Assembly (NCBI GenBank): GCA_038891515.1
Contig: JAWAEB010000060.1
Span: 1 to 9,544, forward strand
DNA: 9,544 nt
Direction: 5' to 3'
Origin: HRBIN01 sp038891515
Lineage (GTDB): Archaea > Thermoproteota > Nitrososphaeria_A > Caldarchaeales > Caldarchaeaceae
Shown: in pieces, positions 5,719 to 9,544 of the stretch
How the letters are laid out: every line of letters begins with the position of its first letter
Position numbering within the stretch: the stretch's first letter is position 1
Made by a program: the position numbers and the translations under genes
Notes under the pieces: generated by a model
The model's input: only the letters and a program-made list of their open reading frames with translations
What the model was told of the DNA's origin: nothing
Databases searched by the model: none

Positions 5719-6094
5719 TCTGCACACCTCCACCCAAGTCTAGCACCCTCCTCTCCCTCGGCTGCTGTTTCAGCGAAGTTTTCTCCAACTGGTTAAGCTC
5801 TATCAATAGAGGGCTCAGGAAATGGCTCAGGGTTGCAGCCCTCTTAGCCCACTTCCTAGAGCTTGGCCTATAGAGATAACCTATCTCATGTAGGTTGGAG
5901 AGGAGTGTTGAGACGCTTCGCCTCTTATTCTTGTCCCCAGATATCGCGGGTGGGAGTAGCTGGCTCAGCTCCGTTAGGGTGAAGGGGTTGTTAGACAGGT
6001 TCGCAAGACTGGCTAAAACGGTCTCAACATCATGCACATTGAGGAGCCTAGTCTTCCAAGTAAGCATCTTCACGATTGGGTTCGGCTCACTCAT
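5696..6094 (-). CDS. Uncharacterised winged-helix-like protein
   Basis: Not recognised at family level. A protein of 132 residues from the ATG at 6094, which overlaps the end of the coiled-coil gene by eight bases (ATGAGTGA). Residues about 22-85 read like a winged helix: helix DVETVLASLANLSNN, then FTLTELSQLLPP as the turn of a helix-turn-helix, RRSVSTLLSNLHEIGYL as recognition helix, and YRPSSRKWAKR as a basic wing. A leucine-rich helix follows (LSHFLSPLLIELNQLEKT) and could mediate dimerisation, ending in a polar tail rich in K, R, E and Q. An in-frame ATG at 6175 would add 27 residues lying wholly inside the upstream gene and is less likely. Its position between a coiled-coil protein and hjc suggests a DNA-binding partner in the same process; this is inference. 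No catalytic motif is visible. Confidence 0.75.
   Translation of the reverse strand: MSEPNPIVKMLTWKTRLLNVHDVETVLASLANLSNNPFTLTELSQLLPPAISGDKNKRRSVSTLLSNLHEIGYLYRPSSRKWAKRAATLSHFLSPLLIELNQLEKTSLKQQPRERRVLDLGGGVQIAEKTKG
5726..5731 (-). promoter_or_regulatory. Shine-Dalgarno motif setting the hjc TTG start
   Basis: GGAGGT on the minus strand lies inside the end of the winged-helix-like gene, with a seven-base spacer to the TTG at 5718. This spacing is optimal and argues against the GTG starts at 5733 and 5727, which would precede or overlap the motif. Confidence 0.65.
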
Positions 6095-7535
6095 AAGTGC
6101 CACTTCGGTAGAAGCGAGTAAGTACCGACGGGTCCAAAGAAATTGACTTCCCACACGATGTACATGATAGGACAAGCCTGTCCTTCGCCGCTATGGCTGA
6201 CTGCAGCTCATCATATGTGGGAAGATGCATCAGGTTGAAGGTGGTGCAGTGGGTACATTTGACATTCACCTTCTTCTCCGTAGCCGATAGCTCTCTGCCA
6301 GCATCTCGGAGGGTGAAGATCCTAGCCACCCCCTCATCCACACGGGCTGGGGCAGGCTGTCGGGAAATAGGTATTTCGGCCAGCCTCCTCTTCAGCTCCT
6401 CCTTTTCCCTCGTAAGCGCTTCAACCTCACTCTCCAGCTGAGACTTCCTAGACACCAGTTCTTTAACCTCCTTCTCCAACTTGTCGAAAACCCATTTGGG
6501 GACAAACTCATTCTTTATCGCAGGCCAGACCAGCTCAACAACTCTCTTGCGGGCGTTTTGGATGAGAGGCTCCTCCAAAGGCTTGAGCATGGGCAGCTCA
6601 CCGGACCGGACTTTCACGATATTGTTCAGCTGATGGGAGAGGGCTTCAAGATCCTCCTTTCTCACGGTCTCCGGCTCTTGGAGAAGTGTGAGGAGTGACC
6701 TTGCTGCTTCCACCTCTTCTTCTAGAACCTTGACAGTCTCGCTCTTTCGTGCAATCTCCTCATCAAGCCTTTGTAACATGCTCTTCCGCTCTTGGAGTTC
6801 CCGGTAAATTTCATGGGCTGTCCCCTTCATACCCGCCAAGACTTCATACTCCTTGGCTAGCTCTTCCAGACGAGCCGCCTGCTCGTCCAATCGTCTCTCT
6901 AACGCCTTCACCTCCTCCCCAAGCCGATTTCTGACCTCTGCCAAACTTACAATGTCGGGCTCTATGCCGGTTAGCTCCTTCAGCTTCTGCTCTTTCTCCT
7001 TGATAGAGTTCTTCAGAGCCTCTACGTTAGATTCGAGCCTAGTACGTTCATTCTCCAGTTCCTTTACGCTCGCTTTTATTGTCTCCACACTCTCCAGTAC
7101 CTTGATTATCTCGCCCGTATTCCAGCCCATCTCCTTCATACGGACTACAATCCTAACAAAGCTCTCCAAATCCTCGAGGGTCACACCGTACTTCTCAAGG
7201 GCTGACATAAGGCGGACCGTCTTATTCACATTCTCGAGGGTGAGCTTGTGCTGGTCGAGGTAAATACGCAGGTCCTCTTCAATCTTGGATCTCTTCTCTC
7301 TCAGCTCGTTGAGGGTGTATTCAAGCTTCACACTCTCTCTAAGCTTCTTCTCATAATCTCTCAAAAGTATGTGGTAGCTCTTTCCATATCTTCTCTCCAG
7401 CTCCCGTAGTCTCTTGGCTGCCCGCAGATATCTCTTGAGCTCAGCCGCACCTAATCCCAGCTCATTCATGATCTTCTCAGGGGATTCCTCCCCATTATCC
7501 ATGGCTCGAAGGTCGTGTCCTTGGTCCTGAGACAT
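6087..7535 (-). CDS. Large coiled-coil protein with C-terminal CxxC/CxxC zinc-ribbon-like domain, function unknown
   Basis: Unrecognised protein of 482 residues. Residues about 30-300 are mostly charged heptad-like coiled coil rich in E, K, R and L. A short non-coil segment with W, P and F residues follows at about 323-350 (VVELVWPAIKNEFVPKWVF), then a second coiled coil (351-388) ending at a proline-rich break (PISRQPAPAR). The C-terminus has two CxxC pairs, C427/C430 (CTHC) and C458/C461 (CTSC), spaced like a zinc ribbon. No signal peptide, membrane span or Walker motifs are visible, so it is not an SMC or Rad50 ATPase by itself. The ATG at 7535 is chosen because AGGAGT lies five bases upstream; a GTG at 7601 would add 22 residues with no support. 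It is the first gene of the six-gene block, overlapping the winged-helix-like gene. A scaffold or DNA-end/junction role beside Hjc is speculation. Confidence 0.82.
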   Translation of the reverse strand: MSQDQGHDLRAMDNGEESPEKIMNELGLGAAELKRYLRAAKRLRELERRYGKSYHILLRDYEKKLRESVKLEYTLNELREKRSKIEEDLRIYLDQHKLTLENVNKTVRLMSALEKYGVTLEDLESFVRIVVRMKEMGWNTGEIIKVLESVETIKASVKELENERTRLESNVEALKNSIKEKEQKLKELTGIEPDIVSLAEVRNRLGEEVKALERRLDEQAARLEELAKEYEVLAGMKGTAHEIYRELQERKSMLQRLDEEIARKSETVKVLEEEVEAARSLLTLLQEPETVRKEDLEALSHQLNNIVKVRSGELPMLKPLEEPLIQNARKRVVELVWPAIKNEFVPKWVFDKLEKEVKELVSRKSQLESEVEALTREKEELKRRLAEIPISRQPAPARVDEGVARIFTLRDAGRELSATEKKVNVKCTHCTTFNLMHLPTYDELQSAIAAKDRLVLSCTSCGKSISLDPSVLTRFYRSGTYE

Positions 7536-7601
7536 GCAGCACTCCTGACCATTTCGTTGCCTATTGGTATTTATGTGAAACTCTCCGCGCATAAGCCACA
7601 C

Positions 7602-7609
7602 TATTAAAG
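7602..7609 (-). promoter_or_regulatory. Possible TATA box for the coiled-coil/hjc/Lrp block
   Basis: CTTTAATA on the minus strand predicts a start site near 7,580, leaving a leader of about 45 bases that includes AGGAGT before the ATG at 7535. A second AT-rich candidate, ATAAATA at 7568-7574, would start transcription on top of that SD and fits less well. It shares the 7,602-7,699 divergent region with the stomatin promoter. Confidence 0.4.
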
Positions 7610-7653
7610 TACTAACTTGACTGGCTCCCCGTATCTACGCAACCTTTCTAAGG

Positions 7654-7662
7654 TTATATATA
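7654..7662 (+). promoter_or_regulatory. TATA box of the stomatin-NfeD operon
   Basis: TTATATATA is a near-consensus archaeal TATA box 38 bases before the stomatin ATG, predicting initiation near 7,684. AAGGTGAA at 7682-7689, ten bases before the ATG, then serves as SD motif close to the mRNA 5' end. It is divergent from the promoter of the coiled-coil block. Confidence 0.65.
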
Positions 7663-7699
7663 GGGTGAGCGTAATGTCCGTAAGGTGAATTAGTCTAGC

Positions 7700-8515
7700 A
7701 TGTCGTTGGTAAGCGCTTTAGCCCTTTCTCAAATTGAACTAGGAACTATAGTAGGTCTTTTCTTCCTCCTAATCATAATCCTCATACTACTTTCAGCCTC
7801 CATCAAAGTTGTCAACGAGTATGAGAGGGCTGTCATATTCAGGCTGGGACGCCTTATGGGTTCGAAGGGGCCCGGCCTCGTCATAATACTTCCCATAATA
7901 GACAGGCGTAGGATAATAGACCTCCGGCTAGTAACGCTGGATGTTCCTAAGCAGCGGATAATAACAAAGGATAACGTAACCGTGGATGTGGATGCGATAG
8001 TCTACTTCCGCGTTAGTGACCCGATAAGCGCGGTGATGCGGGTGAAGGACTACTTCACAGCCTCCGCCCTCTTAGCTCAAACAACCTTGAGAGACGTCAT
8101 CGGTCAGGTGGAGTTGGACGACTTATTGACACGAAGGGAGGATCTCAACAAGAGGATACAGCAGATACTCGATGAGGCTACTGAGCCTTGGGGGATTAAG
8201 GTTACGACTGTAGCGATACGTGACGTGGTGATTCCAGAGCAGATGCAGAGGGCTATTGCTAAGCAGGCAGAGGCTGAGAGGGAGAGGCGGAGTAGGGTGA
8301 TTATAGCAGAGGGCGAACTTTTGGCGGCTGAAAAGATGTCAGAAGCAGCCCACTACTATGCAAGGAACCCGACGGCCCTTAGGCTCCGTGAGCTTCAGAC
8401 ATGGGCTGAGATAGCTCGTGAGAAGAATATGATAATTGTGACGGAGGGGGCCTCAAAAGAATTCGGTGCGGTTCTAGGCGCCGTCGAGGGTAGAATGAAA
8501 AACAAGAGGGAATGA
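7700..8515 (+). CDS. Stomatin/prohibitin-like SPFH-domain membrane protein
   Basis: SPFH-family protein of 271 residues, similar in size and layout to archaeal p-stomatin. A hydrophobic N-terminal segment (about 15-33, VGLFFLLIIILILLSA) anchors it in the membrane, followed by VVNEYERAVIFRLGR (37-51), the start of the SPFH domain. GPGLVIILPIIDR, LDVPKQRIITKDNVTVDVDA and YFRVSDP continue the domain. TTLRDVIGQVELDDLLTRRE (128-147) and VVIPEQMQRAIAKQAEAERERR (176-197) are hallmark stomatin segments leading into the C-terminal coiled coil. Stomatins form oligomeric membrane scaffolds, and the archaeal partner is an NfeD-type protease that cleaves stomatin at its C-terminus. Here that protease gene overlaps directly by four bases (ATGA). 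The ATG at 7700 is preceded by AAGGTGAA. The family call is firm; the physiological target is unknown. Confidence 0.95.
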   Translation: MSLVSALALSQIELGTIVGLFFLLIIILILLSASIKVVNEYERAVIFRLGRLMGSKGPGLVIILPIIDRRRIIDLRLVTLDVPKQRIITKDNVTVDVDAIVYFRVSDPISAVMRVKDYFTASALLAQTTLRDVIGQVELDDLLTRREDLNKRIQQILDEATEPWGIKVTTVAIRDVVIPEQMQRAIAKQAEAERERRSRVIIAEGELLAAEKMSEAAHYYARNPTALRLRELQTWAEIAREKNMIIVTEGASKEFGAVLGAVEGRMKNKRE

Positions 8516-9544
8516 AGTACATCTCCATAGTACTCTTCATAGGTTTCCTCTTTCTTATATCCTTAGAAACCACGACTGGGGCGAGGGGAGTCATTTGGCT
8601 GGAGATAACAGGCTACATATCACCCGGTACGGCGGAGCATGTGGAGGAGCATATGCGCTCGGCCAGAAACTACATAGCCGTCTTAATCACTATCGATACC
8701 CTCGGAGGCCAAGCTGATGCCATGATCCGCATCATCGAGGCTATACAGAGTTCACCGGTGCCGGTGATAGGCTTCGTATATCCGGCTGGTGGAAAGGCTC
8801 TTTCAGCTGGTTCATTCATACTTATGGCCACGGACTATGCAGCCATGGCGCCCGGAACCCTGATAGGCTCAGCCCAGCCAGTGGTGGGAGGTGTACCATC
8901 CAACGACACCAAGATAGTCAATTTCTTCGTGGCAAAGATGAGGACTATGGCTGAGCTACATGATAGGAACCCGGCCGAGGCTGAGAAGCTCATCACCCAG
9001 AACAAGAACTTCAACCCAGAATCAGCCCTGTCGGCTGGGCTCATAGAGGCTATCGCGTCAAGTCCTGAGGAGCTGCTGTTGATGGCTGACGGAATGGAGG
9101 TGAATACGATGAGGGGGAGGGTGAAACTCCAGACAGCGGGGCATGAGCTGGTCAGAAGTGGGATGAGCCTGAGGAGCATGGCTATCTCGGCTCTGTCAGA
9201 CCCGATGGTCTCGGGTATTTTGCTGACCATAGGGATAATCGCCTTGGTGGCTGGACTCCTCAGCCCTGGCTGGGGCGCTGAGATTGCGGGCGGTGTGATG
9301 ATAATTCTAGGCCTCATAGGTCAGGGTTTCAACATCAACTTGGCTGGAGCTCTTCTGGCTGCGGTAGGGGCTGGGCTCCTCATCTTCGAGTTGCATACAC
9401 CAAGCTTCGGAGCTATTGGTGCGGGAGGAGTCATAGCCCTATCCATAGGTCTGATTCTTCTGGTGGGATATCCACCATCCACAACATTCTTACCTGCCAG
9501 CTGGCTCACACAATTCCAGTCGGCAGTAATCATCATAGCCATAT
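8512..9544 (+). CDS. NfeD/ClpP-class membrane serine protease (partial, runs off right edge)
   Basis: ClpP-class serine protease of the NfeD (1510-N) family; 344 residues are visible with no stop. An N-terminal hydrophobic signal/anchor (3-17, YISIVLFIGFLFLIS) precedes the protease domain, so that domain should face outside. DTLGGQ (62-67) is the oxyanion-hole region. The serine is S98 in GGKALSAGSFI, and K142 in FFVAKMRTMAE is the likely catalytic lysine, giving a Ser-Lys dyad as in Pyrococcus 1510-N. ATDYAAMAPGTLIGSAQP and NPESALSAGLIE are further family marks. After about residue 230 come hydrophobic membrane segments (236-255, 256-272, 278-293, 303-320), with the C-terminal soluble NfeD domain expected outside the window. 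The ATG overlaps the stomatin stop (ATGA), so the pair is co-translated. The known role of such pairs is stomatin cleavage and membrane quality control. Confidence 0.93.
   Translation, partial: MKYISIVLFIGFLFLISLETTTGARGVIWLEITGYISPGTAEHVEEHMRSARNYIAVLITIDTLGGQADAMIRIIEAIQSSPVPVIGFVYPAGGKALSAGSFILMATDYAAMAPGTLIGSAQPVVGGVPSNDTKIVNFFVAKMRTMAELHDRNPAEAEKLITQNKNFNPESALSAGLIEAIASSPEELLLMADGMEVNTMRGRVKLQTAGHELVRSGMSLRSMAISALSDPMVSGILLTIGIIALVAGLLSPGWGAEIAGGVMIILGLIGQGFNINLAGALLAAVGAGLLIFELHTPSFGAIGAGGVIALSIGLILLVGYPPSTTFLPASWLTQFQSAVIIIAI

Noticed and set aside
6095..6175. Upstream ATG extending the winged-helix-like protein by 27 residues
   Set aside because: The added segment lies entirely inside the zinc-ribbon coding region of the upstream gene; the ATG at 6094 gives the usual short overlap.
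6087..7535. Coiled-coil protein as an SMC/Rad50-type ATPase
   Set aside because: No Walker A, Walker B or signature motif is present at either end; only the coiled-coil architecture and a CxxC/CxxC end are shared.
7536..7601. Upstream GTG start extending the coiled-coil protein by 22 residues
   Set aside because: No SD precedes it, the extra residues look non-conserved, and it would overlap the predicted transcription start; the ATG at 7535 has AGGAGT at good spacing.
8835..9317. Minus-strand open frame of 160 codons opposite the NfeD-type protease gene
   Set aside because: It is the complement of a clearly conserved protease frame; the apparent protein is rich in S, P and I without domain motifs.

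Overview
The window is archaeal and dense with genes. Ribosomal proteins uS4 and uS11 are of the archaeal type, and there is a Hjc-type Holliday junction resolvase, an Lrp/AsnC regulator, a haloarchaeal-style phosphomevalonate decarboxylase homologue and a stomatin/NfeD pair. Shine-Dalgarno (SD) motifs (GAGGTGAT, GGAGGT) sit beside TATA-box promoters, some of which would give almost leaderless mRNAs. Heavy use of AGG/AGA and ATA codons suggests a thermophile. The best guess is a thermophilic TACK-group archaeon, perhaps near Aigarchaeota/Thaumarchaeota; the lineage is inference only.

Layout. All genes from 1 to about 7,535 are on the minus strand, so they read from right to left. The first block (7,535 down to 2,692) is a chain of six overlapping or abutting genes: a long coiled-coil protein with a C-terminal CxxC/CxxC zinc-ribbon-like end, a small winged-helix-like protein, Hjc resolvase, an Lrp/AsnC regulator, a serine hydroxymethyltransferase-family enzyme and a mevalonate-pathway decarboxylase homologue. 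Next comes a 56-residue AbrB/SpoVT-type protein (2,486-2,656). The second block begins at a strong TATA box just before rpS4 and runs rpS4, rpS11, moaC, moaB and an RNase Z-like metallo-beta-lactamase-fold hydrolase that leaves the window at base 1. On the plus strand, a divergent promoter near 7,658 drives a stomatin/SPFH protein and an overlapping NfeD/ClpP-class membrane serine protease that runs off the right edge.

How the genes fit together. MoaC and MoaB are two steps of molybdenum cofactor synthesis. The decarboxylase homologue belongs to isoprenoid (archaeal lipid) synthesis. The SHMT-family enzyme probably interconverts serine and glycine, and the adjacent Lrp protein could regulate it. 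Stomatin and NfeD form a known membrane protease pair.

Points that deserve attention are the uncharacterised coiled-coil/winged-helix pair coupled to Hjc, a CxxC insertion inside Hjc, replacement of the usual catalytic Asp in the decarboxylase homologue by Gln, and a moaB N-terminus that looks one base out of frame with its expected ATG. I saw no CRISPR array, tRNA, rRNA or insertion sequence, and no gene-free stretch longer than 300 bases.
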